Shown in pieces: positions 1 through 11,411 of a stretch of DNA of 64,000 bases. The stretch lies in contig CM059974.1 of NCBI GenBank assembly GCA_030490835.1, forward strand, positions 7,501-71,500, in the 5' to 3' direction. Made by a program: the position numbers and the translations under genes. A model generated the notes under the pieces. The model saw only the letters and a list, made by a program, of their open reading frames with translations. It was not told the origin of the DNA and ran no database searches. The DNA is from Annona cherimola. Lineage: Eukaryota; Streptophyta; Magnoliopsida; Magnoliales; Annonaceae. Each line of letters opens with the position of its first letter. Position 1 is the stretch's first letter.

Positions 1-1
1 C

Positions 2-4
<3 letters not shown>

Positions 5-40
<36 letters not shown>
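5..40. repeat. (GA)n microsatellite and purine-rich tract
   Basis: A nearly perfect GA dinucleotide run. It is followed to about position 150 by purine-rich sequence with further GAGAGA blocks. No gene start can be assigned to it. Such tracts occur in plant 5' leaders and promoters as well as in intergenic DNA. Confidence 0.9.
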
Positions 41-46
<6 letters not shown>

Positions 47-180
47 TAGAAGGGTTGAGGGTGAGAGAGAAAGAGAACGGGAGGTGATCGATAAGAGAGG
101 CAGATTAGGAGTGTTGGGGGGGAAAGAGAGAGAGACTTTAGGTTTTAAGTCGCGAACGACTCACCTAGGTGTCAAAGTAA

Positions 181-1020
181 CAAAAAAAATTTATCATTGA
201 TCACTCTAGAAAATGAGGCAATCAACAACTATGAAGTATAAAATATTCTAATCTAGCTTTATTAAAAAGATCTCAATATATTTACCTCAAAACATGAGAA
301 GAGACATCTAAAGCTTCTAATTCTAACTATTTATTCGGTAAAATTAAACATCAAAAACAATTCAAAAGTTTTTAAACTTGACCACATTAGTGTAAATCAT
401 CAAGCAAACAATCATCCCAACAACAACAAGTGATATCATAAATTTTTAGTCAAGAAAACACCAAAAATATGGAATTTAAATTAAAAATGATAAAAATGTG
501 AACAAAAATAATAAAAATATGAATAAAATTCTGCTGATTTTGCAAAACTGAAAATTGTGATAGGTTGGTTATCTTGTAGCACCTATTTGCAAAATAATTA
601 TGCTAATTAACACAGTGGATGTTGCAATAAGCAACTGCAACTATTTCAAAAATAATTTTGCTAGATCCACTACGAGAAAAATATCTTTTGGCAAAGAAAT
701 GATGTCATCGATACAAATTTATATATTGTTATCGAAGATAATTTGCAATCATAGAATACTACATGTAGGTATTAAATCATATAGAATTACATAAAAATAC
801 AATCCATTACAATCATAAAGAAAATGCATACATAAAAATATTTATTCTGCTCCCCATATTATGTTAAATGCATACATAAAATATTGACTTCTCTCACCAA
901 ATCATAGTATAAATAAGCAAAAAATTACTATCTCTGTCTTTCAGAGTGCACCTAGAAATATCAAATCTAGCAACATGATCAATGTTAGATCTAATTGAAA
1001 TGAATGGAACTTATTAAATT
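181..1020. other. AT-rich intergenic DNA, no recognisable feature
   Basis: Very A/T-rich sequence on both strands. A 64-codon open frame at 600-794 has no recognisable domain and is of the size expected by chance. I see no tRNA, splice-bounded coding block or repeat ends. Confidence 0.6.
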
Positions 1021-1023
1021 TGT

Positions 1024-1280
1024 AGGGTGTGTTTGGAAAGTGATAAAATTTTTAGATAAAAAGCTTTTGGTGTAAAAATTTTTGAACTAGGAGAAAACAA
1101 TATGATATAATGGGGTAATAAAGCGTAATAAAGAGAATAAGGTTAAGATAGATAGCATAATTGCATGAGTAATTATATAAAAATGATTGAAAAGTAGGGT
1201 TAGAAGATTTTAAAAAATTAAAAATATAGTATAGTTATGAAAAGTGAAAAATTTTAATTGAAGAAGTTTGGGTCGTTACT
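1024..1280 (+). mobile_element. Tourist-like MITE, 3' end lost
   Basis: Starts with GGGTGTGTTTGG and carries the internal blocks of the intact copies at 8315-8595, 8900-9179 and 61853-62133 (AAAATGATTGAAAAGTA, GAAAAGTGAAAAATTTT). The right terminal inverted repeat is missing. The sequence runs into a foldback element instead, so this is a truncated member of the family. Confidence 0.7.
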
Positions 1281-1289
1281 TTGTGCATC

Positions 1290-1590
1290 AAGGTGCATTA
1301 AGCTTTAGTGCACCCAACTACAAAAACTCATTTCTTTGAAAAAAAATTTATACAATTTTTAATTTAAATGTATTTAACATTCGTATCAATTTTTATCATT
1401 TTTAAGATTTGTAGATTTTTTAATTTTTAAAACCAGCGATAAATTTTTTAAAATTCAAAAAATTAAAAATCTTCAAAAAAGTAAAAATTGATACACATAT
1501 TAAACACTCTTATATTAATAATTATACAAAAAAAATTTAAAAATTTAAAAATAAGTTTTTGCACTTGAATGCATAGAATCAAATGTCAGC
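1290..1590. repeat. Foldback (hairpin) element
   Basis: The segment 1324-1430 is an imperfect inverted copy of 1449-1563, so a single strand could fold into a hairpin with arms of roughly 105-115 bases. The motif TATCAATTTTTA in the left arm answers TAAAAATTGATA in the right. No coding capacity is visible. Similar foldback units lie at 15685-16044 and about 54930-55180, suggesting a dispersed non-autonomous family. Confidence 0.6.
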
Positions 1591-1599
1591 AAGTTTTAG

Positions 1600-2670
1600 T
1601 TGGAAACAACACCTTTAATAAAATATCCAACTGATAGTATAATCCATCAACAAAAAACTGATTATGCAAATAATACATCTCAACTGATGTGACCAATTCA
1701 ATATTATTAGAAAATACATCTCAAGTGGCTATTATAAGAAATACACAAGAAAAATACTTAGTGTATAAAACACATCAAGATGCATGTTTCTGGTGTCATA
1801 TAAAAAACCTAGTTAAGTCTTAAATTGCATAATAGTTGTTATTAAAACCTTGTGCATTTGTTATTTTAAAAAAACAATAAGACTTTTGAGTGTGATTGAT
1901 AGTTAAAAATGTAAGGAGGGAGTGTAAATGTAAATTGTGTTGATAGGATAAATATATGATAATGTTAGCCATGACCTAAATAAGGTTAAATAGACAAAGC
2001 AAGATGATAAAAATGATAGGATGGATAAGGTTAGAGGGAGTAGATCTAGTATATAAATTTATTGAAGATGACAAAAATTTAAAAAAAAAAAAAAAGAAAT
2101 GAAGCTCTTGATTCCTAATGAGGAAGAAAGACAAGCTAACTAATCATTGAATAGGGGAAAATTTTGAAATGCTCCAGCAAAGTTTAAAGGCGCGTTAAAA
2201 AACTTAGGTGAACTAAGAAGTAAGAAAAAGATGAAACCACTTTCAAGATAAAAAGATCAAATAGGCATGCATGCATAATGCTAGTATGATAATAATCATG
2301 ACCAATAAAATTTATTCCCTCAAAAATTATAAAAGAACAACATCAAAAACATTCGTGCTCGTAACCATACATCACAACACAAGATTAATAAGAAAAGAAA
2401 AGACCTCCACTTACCTTATACAAACTATATACAATTCTTTGTATTGTAATTTGCTATAACGTTTTAAGCGTGACACTGAAAAATGAAGGTTTCATCTAGT
2501 TAATATTTTTTTTTAACATCATTTTTATATTATAAATTACCACTTTCCAGATTAATAAAAGTAACTAGATAATTATATTTGAGTATCCTATAAAATCTAC
2601 ACATTATTTCTTTAGTTTCCAAGTATTTTCTTAATTATATCTAATAATTTTCTTATTAAAATAATCAATC
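1600..2670. other. AT-rich intergenic DNA
   Basis: No gene or RNA could be recognised. The stretch contains poly-A runs (around 2078-2096) and a 62-codon frame at 2271-2459 without domain features. Short AGGAGGGAGT and AGAGGGAGT motifs at about 1914 and 2032 are in the same orientation, so they are not Stowaway-type inverted ends. Confidence 0.5.
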
Positions 2671-2673
2671 TCG

Positions 2674-2831
2674 ATCATTAAATATCATTTTTATATCTTT
2701 AATTACCAATTAGTAATTAATTTAGCCTCAAATTTAATATGGGCGTTCATAATAAATTTCCATCATTAAATATCATTTTTATATCTTTAATTATCAATTA
2801 GTAATTAATTTAGCCTCAAATTTAATATGGG
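2674..2831. repeat. Two-copy tandem repeat, 88-bp period
   Basis: The block starting ATCATTAAATATCATTTT at 2674 recurs at 2762 with only a few differences over about 70 bases (both run through GCCTCAAATTTAATATGGG). It is AT-rich and not coding. Confidence 0.85.
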
Positions 2832-3019
2832 TATAGATAAACTTTTCTTTAAGTACACTAATTGTTAATATTCTTGTTCAATAAATTTTTAAAAATTCTC
2901 TAAATAATTTATGAAAAAAATTTCATGAATTAAGTTAATAATTACATATTCTAACTAATTATATTACTTTTGATAATGAATATTTGATTTTAAAATTTCT
3001 TTCTGATTATTCCTTTATC

Positions 3020-4100
3020 ATATTTGTTATATATGTAAATGAAAAATAGATGTGATTGTTTTAAATAATTCGTACTGATTGTTGATAATATATAAATAAG
3101 AGACTTTGTGGAGGTCAAATATTTTACTAAAATGAAAAAACATAAATTGGGATTAGTCGGTCATTTGATAAAAATGATTCATTTATATGATAATGATTTA
3201 AATGTGAGAAGAGGATAATTGGAGCTTTACTATTTATCATTTAATTAATTAGTTGATTTTTATTGTTGAATTTGGCTGGAGCGCGATGATTTGTTTATCT
3301 TTTTTATATGAAACTGAATGAGAAATAATAGTTATTAATAATAGAAAAATTCATCGAAATTGATGAATTGTTATGCCTTCTAATTATGAAAACTATAAAA
3401 ATAGAGCTAAATATTAGAATTCAGTAAAGAAAGATTTGATTTTTGAGTATAATGTAAGTAGAACTTTTGAATTAAGTTTTTTTTAAGAACTTTTCTATAA
3501 TTTGTTAAGTGAGGGTTGTGTCGATGGTTTCAATTGATTTTGGGTTAGAATTTATAAAACTATTGACTTAGCTTTGGTAGAATTCTAATTTAAACATTTA
3601 TTTGATTTATCTGATGAAATAATATTTTATTTCTACTTTGATTAATGAATTTCAAAAAATATTTGAATAACTAGTGTATCATATGCATATGCATTGTGAA
3701 TTAAAGAGAATGTGATCCATAATGATCACGTGAATGATGTTATGATGTGGATACGATTTATTATCCGCCTCTCACCTAATAGTTCAGAGTAGATGCTACA
3801 TCTCCAATTTTGACTCAGATTTGAAGTTGTCTTTAACTGTGCCTTATATTATAGCCATGACTTTGACTGCAATTAAAGTTATACTTTGTTTACAACATGA
3901 AGTACGATTATGAAACTTGTTTTATGATTCGATAAGATTTTCTGATTAAGATATTATATTTCACTATGTATTACTCGACATTTGACAGGCACTGACATAT
4001 TACAAGCTATACATCATGAGCATAAACATGTTAAACTATTTAATAAATTTTCAACATTTTAGTTGATTTACTTTCGAATGGTTTATTTTCATTATTTAAC
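3020..4100 (-). repeat. Module with inverted copy at 61.7-63.1 kb
   Basis: Read in reverse complement, this segment matches about 61745-63090 over most of its length. Shared landmarks include the ATATGCATATGCATTGTGAA block near 3670, the CCGCCTCTCACCTAATAGT block near 3765 and the TGAAGTACGATTATGAAACT block near 3897. The distant copy carries a MITE that is absent here (empty site at about 3945-3960). No open frame of note is present. It is a dispersed repeat of unknown class; a third partial copy lies at 22460-22620. Confidence 0.8.
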
Positions 4101-4504
4101 ACTTTCAACTAATTTCCTAAACAAAGTTTGTCTGTATTCATGCCAATTTTTTTATTTATTTCAATATTTAGGAAAAGTAAAGAATGCAAGTTATTCTAGG
4201 CCTCAATAAGACAATGAAAATCGAATTTAATGCTCATTGAAAATTATATGATTATTTGAAGATAAATATTAATATTGAAATAGACTAATTTTGAGAATTT
4301 TAATTTGATGCTTGTTGGACAAAGATGTAATTATTTGACTATTATGCTTGCACTATAAGTTCAATTGGTTATTTATTAGTGAAAATATCGATTTTAGCAT
4401 TTTAATTATTGTAGTGATTATAATATTCACGAGTTTCTGGCATGTGTGATTTCATGTTTCCTTAATTTTGATTTATCCTAACAAATTTGGTTTGAAGTAA
4501 AGTT

Positions 4505-4745
4505 TCACAATGTAATATTACATAGACAATGATGAGACTGAAAAAATAACATTAAAATAAATAGAATAATTGTATGAGTAATTATGAAAAATAAGTAAAA
4601 CTTGCAGTAAGTATAAGAAGATGTGAATAAATGATTAAAAAATAAAGTTATTATTAAAAACAAAGAAGTTTTAGGTCGAATAGTTCTTATGATTATTAGA
4701 CTCACTCTTTACTTAAAATTGTAATAGTGAAAGAATTGCTATTTC
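4505..4745 (-). repeat. Degenerate MITE-like fragment, related to 63125-63370
   Basis: The reverse complement matches 63125-63370 (shared CAATTCTTTCA, AACTATT, CCTAAAACTT and AATCATTT blocks). Its internal texture resembles the Tourist-like MITE family seen elsewhere in the window. Clear terminal repeats are not visible at either end. Relative to the neighbouring 3.0-4.1 kb module, its order differs between the two sites, so it probably inserted independently. Confidence 0.55.
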
Positions 4746-4839
4746 CATTAATTATCATTAAAATCCCCATGTAACGTCTAGCTCCTTGGATATAATACAT
4801 GGATAGAACTTTGGATTGAGTAAATGTAGAAGGGCGTTT

Positions 4840-6760
4840 ATTCATGTAATGCATAAAAATATAAACAGATAATACAGAAAATACCTTATGCAGAAAAAAA
4901 TGTGGATCTATGAAAGAACAACAACTATGCACACATTCATATTCCATACAGAACCATAAGCAGGCAGATTGCAAACTCTCTCAAACAGATTAGGATTCCC
5001 ACGGGAATTCCGTTCAAGCAAAAACCAACGACATGCAATCCAACATTTCAGACTCAAGGGGTGAACTTTCGAAATCCCTCTGCAACTTCATCAGATGTAG
5101 CAAACAAGCAAGCAGTAGAGCTCAAAAACAAAGTTTTAGCTTTCCATGTAATTGATAAATATAAAATCAAAGCTTTTGATAAACTTTTTAAATACATAAT
5201 ACCGAATTATATTAGGAACTCTTTCACTTTTTTTTTGAAATTTTCCTGTATCCCCGTTCTTGTGGTAATAATTTTTGAACTCATATTTTTGTTTAATACG
5301 TATTGGTCTTTTATATCTATAGATAGCGAAATTTCAAAATATTTCAACAGTTGTTAATATAAGCCGTGGGCCTAAGAAGTGAGTTTCATTAAGTTATATC
5401 AACGGATATTTTTTTTATGAAACATGTAAAATAACATAGTAAGTGATATTAGAAGTTCTCTCCTCAGATGAGAAAAAGTTGTATCATCTCAGTAATTACC
5501 AGTTTTTGATAGCATGAAAAGGGGTTTTTCTTGTACTATAAAATTTTTTATATTTCATAAAAAATTTACACAAATATAGTTAATTCTTTCTCACTACTTG
5601 GTCTACTTGTTAAGTGTCATAGATATCTTTTGATTTACATATTTCTACATGAAAGATTTCGATGACATGGGCACATGACTTACATTTTTTCATGTTAATT
5701 TGCACATATTAAAACTTTTTATGTACAACCAAAACTTAGAAACTTTTAGATTTTTTCGATACGTAGCTATAACATTTCTTAGATTAAATTTGTTGTTTTT
5801 GTGGAATATCCTACTAGATTCAGTTTGTGTAATGAGTAAAAATATAAACGGATAACACAAAAAATACTCTTGAGCGTAAAAACAATGTGGATCTAGGAAA
5901 GAATAGCACTTATCTTCAGGATCACAAAATCAACCAAACCAAGACAGCAAAAAATCTGGCACTCCAAAACCTGAAATTTCATAAGCAAAAGAAACAAAAT
6001 TCAAAAGATTTAAGACACAAAATACCTCTGAAGTCAGCAAAAAAAAATAAAAGGACTTTAAACAGCTCAAATATAGACCAAGTTTGTTCTATATATATAA
6101 CCATTCACAACACAAAACAAGTCAACATGTGCACCAAAGGCCATTAAACATCTAACAAATATATAGAGAAGCAAACCCCTAGAAAAATTAACATCAAGAA
6201 GCATGAGTTTTTACACTCATCTTCAGCCTCATAAATGATGAAAACTACTAATAGTTACAGATGCAACATTAAGATTTCATATTAATTTAGGCATAATCAG
6301 ATCTAAAATGAAACTTTTAAATAATAAAAAGACTCAAGAAATATTCAAAATGGTCGTCATTTTGTATCACTACTAAAACTATAAAAATAACTAGAGTAAG
6401 TAGCATTGAGCAAATTTTTTAATCTACACCAGGAGTGGAATGACTCAAATCTCGCAATTTGATTTTTAATAAATTTGAAATCTATTTCATCAAACCGAAG
6501 ATTACAAAAGTCAATTAGATAAAAAAAAATCTCACAAAAAATTTTAGAAAGATTGGACCTCTAGAAGACCTATTCGGCTGCCATAAGTAGCTTGTGAAAG
6601 CAAATCCAGTTCAAAAAGTCCAATTTTTAGTTAAAAAATCTTTGAAATAAATAAGGTAATAATATGATATGATAAATTTAATAATTAAAAATAAAAGAAA
6701 TAAAAATAACATAGATAGAATAGTTGTATGAAAGATATAAAAAAAATTGTAAAATAGGAT
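4840..6760 (-). repeat. Modular repeat copy Y1, inverted relative to 37.7-39.7 kb
   Basis: The reverse complement is highly similar to 37735-39680 over nearly 2 kb. It includes the exon-like piece that reads MDLGKNSTYLQDHKINQ in the frame beginning at 5887, found again on the other strand at 38457-38669. It also holds the GAATCTAGTAGGATATTCCA block and the block ending in the pieces near 5061-5160 that recur at 53366-53656 (minus strand). The open frames at 5061-5357 and 5887-6147 are repeat-derived and decay in other copies, so I do not call them genes. The far end (6610-6760) has MITE-like texture. Confidence 0.85.
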
Positions 6761-6769
6761 TGCGACTTC

Positions 6770-7120
6770 TAAAGAAAGTGGCGGGACAGCGCTGAATCGA
6801 GGCACGGATGGCAGGGGAAGATAGGGTTGTGACATAGGGTTCTGATTTCATGGGCAACCATTTCACTTGTTTTAAATCTAGTTTTTAAAGTCCCATAGGT
6901 TGTTTACATCTATTAATCACTTTCTATATGCAAACATCTCACTTTAAGCATGCACATCACTCATGTTTGGCATTTTTATAGCTAAACAACTGTTTAAGCC
7001 CAAATATTCATTTCCCACAACCTATTTGAATGGCTTTAGGCTAAGTATTTTCATTTAGTGGATATAACCATCATTTCAATGGTGATAATATCCAAAATCA
7101 ATCTCTACTTAGCAAATTAA
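6770..7120. other. Short G/C-richer patch then AT-rich DNA
   Basis: Positions 6775-6850 are more G/C-rich than the surroundings and lie at the edge of the Y1 module. No reading frame or motif could be identified. The remainder is AT-rich spacer. Confidence 0.4.
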
Positions 7121-7420
7121 TTGCCTTTTGAACATTTATAGATGTTTGCATCCCACAACCCTTCCCATCATCTAGAATGTCGTTTTTGTAAATATTACAC
7201 ATTAATAATAATGTAGAAATCAATTCAATTAGGGACTTGTCTCATATACTCGTTTGTGACTTTCATCAATTGCTTTTTACACATTTATAGGACGTTTGCA
7301 TCCCACAACCCTTCTCATCATCTAGAATACGCTTTTTGTAAATATTACACGTTACTAATAATGTGGAAATCAACTCAATTAGGTGATAACTTGTCTCCAA
7401 TACTCATTTGTGACTTTCAT
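7118..7420. repeat. Two-copy tandem duplication, 150-bp period
   Basis: The block GTTTGCATCCCACAACCC begins near 7143 and again near 7293. Both copies continue through AATATTACAC and AATAATGTGGAAATCAA-like sequence to TTTGTGACTTTCATCA. The copies differ by scattered substitutions, so the duplication is not recent. Confidence 0.85.
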
Positions 7421-7429
7421 CATGTATTT

Positions 7430-7860
7430 CTTGACTAACTAGTTTGAATAATGAGTCGATATTTTATAAACAAGATTTCTCATTTTTACAAGTATATTTT
7501 GCATTCATCCAGTTACATCAAAATTCTATGTTCAACCTAACAAATTAAATATCAAAGCAATAAGCATTTCAAGCGACAGAATCTCCTTAAGCAAGCATGG
7601 CTTTCATGAACATATATCAAATCCTTCTTAAAAACTCTTTGAAATACTTACACACCACTTACAAGTATAAAACTATCTAATATTCGTTTAAAATATTTTT
7701 TATATTTGATCTCGCGTATAAACTCTAACCCATATAGATGCATGCTAGAATGATACATGCTTGAATTTCATGAGTTTCATCCCAAAAAACTTGCTCATTT
7801 CATGACACATAGCTGACGTTCTACTAGACTCATCATCATACATTCATTTAAAATCATATT
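7430..7860. other. AT-rich intergenic DNA
   Basis: I see no gene, RNA or repeat ends. The segment adjoins the start of homology to 34.8-35.7 kb, and the sequence here does not continue that match. Confidence 0.45.
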
Positions 7861-8314
7861 TCAAAACAAAAGTTATGTTTCAAGTTCCAATCTATTATTG
7901 TAAACCTATTTACAATAAATCTCTATTTCCATTACTTTAAACTTTGTAACTCAACCTAGCAAATCTGTTTTAAAATGGAACTGTCTGTTAGCTTAGTTGT
8001 TTGCGAAATTTCAAATTTCAAGATTCAATTTAAGTATTCAAAACTTCAGCCGTTAAATAATTTCTAACTTGTAAAATTCAAGATATACATTCTATTAATC
8101 CTTGTCCCATAAAATTAACATTTAAATGCAAAAAGTAACATTCACAATTGTATATTTAAGCTGGACGATTTTTTTTGCACAACTTTCATGCATTTCCATC
8201 ATATAAATTCTATAATCATCATACTAGCACCATACATGCGTTTCTGTTATTCCGAATAAATCATTAAAATAATTTAACATGGTGGAATACTCCACACATA
8301 GGGTCGCCAATTAC

Positions 8315-8595
8315 GGGTGTGTTTGGCATTGGTTAAAAAATGTCAAGTTAAAACTTTTCAATCTAAAACTTTTCACTTTTCACAACTATCATATTTTTTA
8401 ATCATTTTTTCACAATTTCCTATACAACAATCCTATTTTTCAATCATTTCTACACAAATACCCACACAACTAACCTATCTATTTTAACTTTATCCTTTTT
8501 ACTACCTATCATTACTCCTATCATATCACATCATTTGACAACTTTTACTCTCCAAAACTTTTTACCAAAAGTTTTATCCATTCCCAAACACACCC
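8315..8595 (-). mobile_element. Tourist-like MITE, complete, 281 bp
   Basis: Ends are GGGTGTGTTTGG and CCAAACACACCC, a near-perfect terminal inverted repeat. Flanking bases are TAC on the left and TAA on the right. The paralogous empty site near 35305 (reverse complement CCAATTAAAA) is consistent with an original TAA target duplication in which one copy has mutated. The 3-bp duplication and end sequence fit non-autonomous PIF/Harbinger (Tourist-like) elements. There is no coding capacity. Orientation is reversed relative to the copy at 8900. Confidence 0.88.
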
Positions 8596-8899
8596 TAAAA
8601 AAAATCCTATCTAGACTAATGTCTATGTTAGACATTACAACTTACGAATTTTGAACTATATCATTCCCACATTGTCGCTAAATTAATCAAATTAACTTAC
8701 AACTGCAGAACTTAGTAGTTCCCTAGTTGTCCTACAACAAAACCCTTCATCAAGCTCACTTGAAATTTCATGTTCCACAATTTCAGCTTGTTAACAACCT
8801 AATAACCAAATATAAATCCTCTAAAATGTATTTAAACGAAAAGTCTTTCCCTATTTAACTGTTTATTCATCTTATAAGCATCTAATCATTTATAACACA

Positions 8900-9179
8900 G
8901 GGTGTGTTTGGTAATGAATAAAACTTTTGATGAAAAGTTTTGAAAAGTAAAAGTTGTCAAATGATGTGATATGATAGGGGTAATGATGAGTAGTAAAGAG
9001 GATAAAGTTAAAATAGATAAGTTAGTTATGTTAATAGTTGTGTAAAAATGATTGAAAAATAGGATAGTTGTATAGGAAAACATGAAAAAATAATTAAAAA
9101 ATATGATAGTTGTGGAGAGTGAAAAGTTTTAAATTGAAAAGTTTTAACTTGAAATTTTTTTCAATTGTCAAACACACCC
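8900..9179 (+). mobile_element. Tourist-like MITE, complete, 280 bp
   Basis: Begins GGGTGTGTTTGG and ends CAAACACACCC. ACA directly flanks both ends (8897-8899 and 9180-9182), and the copy near 34988-35000 shows the uninterrupted site. That gives a 3-bp target duplication confirmed by an empty paralogous site. The interior is typical of the family: GATGTGATATGATA, AAAATGATTGAAAA, and mirrored AAAAGTTTTAA near the right end. It is non-coding and was probably mobilised in trans by a PIF/Harbinger transposase that is not in this window. Confidence 0.9.
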
Positions 9180-10029
9180 ACAGAATATAACATCCAACAT
9201 CATATTTTATCATTCAAACTCAACAACTAACTACATAAATAATTATTCAAATCAAATCCCCCCCCTGACATGACTGTCTATGTTCGGGTATAATTTAGGT
9301 TTGATTTCTGGCTTTAAAATTTGGGGATTTTAATCTGTTGGTCCCGAGTTAATGGCAAAACCCAAGAGGGGAGGGGTGAATTGGGTTCTTATAAAATTCT
9401 TCGGTAAATTAAAACTTAACCCCTTGAAAGCTTAATCCCCTTGATTGAAACAAATAGAGAGCAATGAAGTAATGAAAGCAATAAAGTAAAACAGTAGGTA
9501 AGATTTATAGTGGTTCGGGCAACCTCTCCCTACTCCACTCTTCCAAGCTCACACACCGTTGTGACTTGGCTTCCACTACGTATTCCGCGAATACACTTAG
9601 AGTCTCCGCTCGCTTCTAGATTTTAGCTCTAGGAGGCATACACAATCAGAGTCTATGCTCTCTTCTAGATTCTAGCTCTATGGGGCTTATACAATTGATA
9701 CAAGTAGATGATGAGTTTAACTCCAATCACAACTCTACTTGCAACGTCTTGGTTTGTTACAACAAACTCAAACCAAGCACCAAGAACAAAGAATAATGAA
9801 AATAAGAAAGATCTACACTTTACTGAGTTGTGTAGGCAAGTTCCGCTTGAGGAAGAATCTGTAGAAGCAACCGGTTGTATATCGTTGAAGCTACTTGCAA
9901 CTTGAAGCTTGTTCTTCCTTTGAAAGTGTATAGATCACTCAAATTTAGAGAAAAGAAAATGGGAGCTCTTATTTGCACTTCTTTCCTCTCTTTAGGCTAT
10001 GTAGTGTTTGTTTCCACGTTTGCTTGAGT

Positions 10030-10042
10030 GTCTATTTATAGA
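10030..10042 (-). promoter_or_regulatory. TATA-box candidate of the LTR
   Basis: The minus strand reads CTATAAATAGA about 1.06 kb into the LTR, with the low-copy G/C-rich repeats upstream. This is the expected architecture for a U3 promoter with transcription starting around 10000. No transcript evidence is available. Confidence 0.5.
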
Positions 10043-10104
10043 AGGGGAAAGATTTGAACGTTATAGAAGTGGTTGGCGCGCAATAAATGTTCCAACGTTC
10101 AAAA

Positions 10105-10960
10105 ATTCGAACGTTACTTCCTCAAGTCGCAGGAGGAGTCTACTTCGTCTGCGACTTGGCTTCCCGAGTCGCAAGTGGAGTCGACTTCGTGTGCGACTTC
10201 ACTTCTGCAGTTTCCAAGTCTAAGTCTGGGTCGACTTGGTTTCAGACTTGAACTCAAGTCGATCTTGGAGTCGACTTGGGTTGCGAATTGACCAATTCTT
10301 TGTGCCAAAAACATTTTGATCATGTTTGATTTTCTTCTATATTGCTTAGCTTCTTTCCTTCAATCATTTTTATTTTGGATTGGCTTCATATTTTGTATAC
10401 CTTGTGAGTCTTGGAGATCTTGAAAACTTATATGGTTGATTTGCCTTTGATTCATACACCTTGCTTTCTTTTGATATTAGTCTTCATATCTTGAATTTCA
10501 TCTTGAAATATGCTTGAAGCTTTGCCTTGGACTTGAGAAACTTAAGTTGATAATGAGCTTGCACCTTTGATTTGGTCTTGAGAAAAACTCAAGTTAATCT
10601 TGAAATGAGCTTGAAACTGAGTCTTGAACTTTGAAGACTTCAAGTCGATCTTGAGGTCGACTTCGTGTGCGACTTCGCCCAAGTCGCAAACCGAAGTCGA
10701 CTTCGACTGCGACTTCGGAATGTTTTGTCCCAAAATCAACTCTGGAAGGAACTGTGCATCTCCAAGTCGATGCTGGAGTCGACTTCGTCTGCGACTTGGC
10801 TTCCAAGTCGTAAGTGGAATCGACTTGGCCTACGACTTCAGCTGCTCTCCTTCCAATTTCAACTCTGGCCATGAGGTTTCGTTTGAGGTCGAAGGTGGAG
10901 TCGACTTTGGGATCGACTTCACCCTAAGTCGAAGTCCAAGTCGACCTGGGAATCGACTTG
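10105..10960. repeat. GTCGACTT minisatellite clusters in LTR U3
   Basis: Two clusters (about 10105-10285 and 10640-10960) contain many copies of short units built on AAGTCG / GTCGACTT, such as GAGTCGACTTCGTCTGCGAC. The separation is about 350 bases of ordinary sequence. The core GTCGAC is palindromic, so neighbouring copies appear on both strands. Open frames here (for example 10594-10872 minus and 10624-10965 plus) exist only because the repeat lacks stops. Their position in U3 of the LTR makes enhancer-like repeats a reasonable guess. Confidence 0.8.
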
Positions 10961-11098
10961 GCTAATTTCAATCCTTAAGACATTCAACATAATCATTAGT
11001 AATCACTTTATACTCAAATTTGACTTTGTTAATCATCAAAACTCATGCTTTAGTCAATTTTGTTATGTTTTAAACATTGTTTCCAACAATCTCCCCCT

Positions 11099-11112
11099 TT
11101 TTGATGATTGAC
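11099..11112 (-). promoter_or_regulatory. Polypurine tract of the LTR retrotransposon
   Basis: The minus strand reads AAAAAGGGGGAGAT directly upstream of the LTR start TGTTGG. This is the priming site for plus-strand cDNA synthesis in LTR retrotransposons. A second purine tract of nearly identical sequence (AAAAAGGGGGAGAT) lies at about 11353-11367 (minus), 250 bases further inside. Confidence 0.8.
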
Positions 11113-11411
11113 AAAACTAATTTGAGTTTGTACCTTTCAAGAAAATCACATTCATATAGTTTCCAAAACAAATCATCACAATATCTTTCAAACAAAATAT
11201 AACATGCATGAAACGAATATTAGAACATAAATCAAGTTTCATATTATCATGATTCATACAGATTACAATGTAACGCAAAAATAAAACCTAAATACAAGCT
11301 ACCCAACCCAAAATGTTCTAAAGCCTATGCTACGTACTCAACAAACTCTATCCTATCTCCCCCTTTTTGTCAATCCTTCAAAAATGGCTCAATTACCAAG
11401 GATTTGGTGAA

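Larger units (their letters stand above)
7860..9335 (-). repeat. Segment homologous (inverted) to 34830-35700, split by two MITEs
   Basis: With the two MITEs removed, the reverse complement of this segment matches 34830-35700. Shared blocks include the one reading CATGGTGGAATACTCCAC near 8280, the block around AACAAAACCCTTCATCAAGC near 8738 and the AAATCAAATCCCCCC block near 9250. The copy at 34.8 kb lacks both MITEs. At 9335 the homology stops exactly where an LTR begins. What the ancestral segment was is unclear. In the other copy it follows an exon-like piece with a splice donor, so it could be first-intron sequence of a gene. Confidence 0.85.
9336..11098 (-). mobile_element. 3' LTR of an LTR retrotransposon, ~1.76 kb
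   Basis: On the minus strand the segment begins TGTTGGAAAC (at 11098) and ends ACCAACA (at 9336), the TG...CA form of an LTR. The polypurine tract AAAAAGGGGGAGAT lies immediately before its start. The right-hand portion (low coordinates) carries CCCCTCCCCTCTTGGG near the end. A TATAAATA motif at about 10031-10041 (minus strand) is a plausible LTR promoter. The TGTTGG start and purine tract are as seen in plant Ty1/copia-type elements, but no integrase or RT remains to confirm the superfamily. The element interrupts a segment whose uninterrupted copy is at 34.8 kb. The 5' LTR is absent. Confidence 0.82.

Noticed and set aside
1..40. GA tract as a promoter element
   Set aside because: No adjacent gene start can be supported, so only the microsatellite is reported.
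5887..6147. Conserved 86-codon frame also found at 38457-38669
   Set aside because: Conservation reflects nucleotide-level repeat copies. The frame changes after about 45 codons between the copies and is broken in the copy at 59.3 kb.
10594..10965. Overlapping frames on both strands of 92 and 113 codons
   Set aside because: Produced by the GTCGACTT minisatellite in the LTR, which has few stops in several frames.
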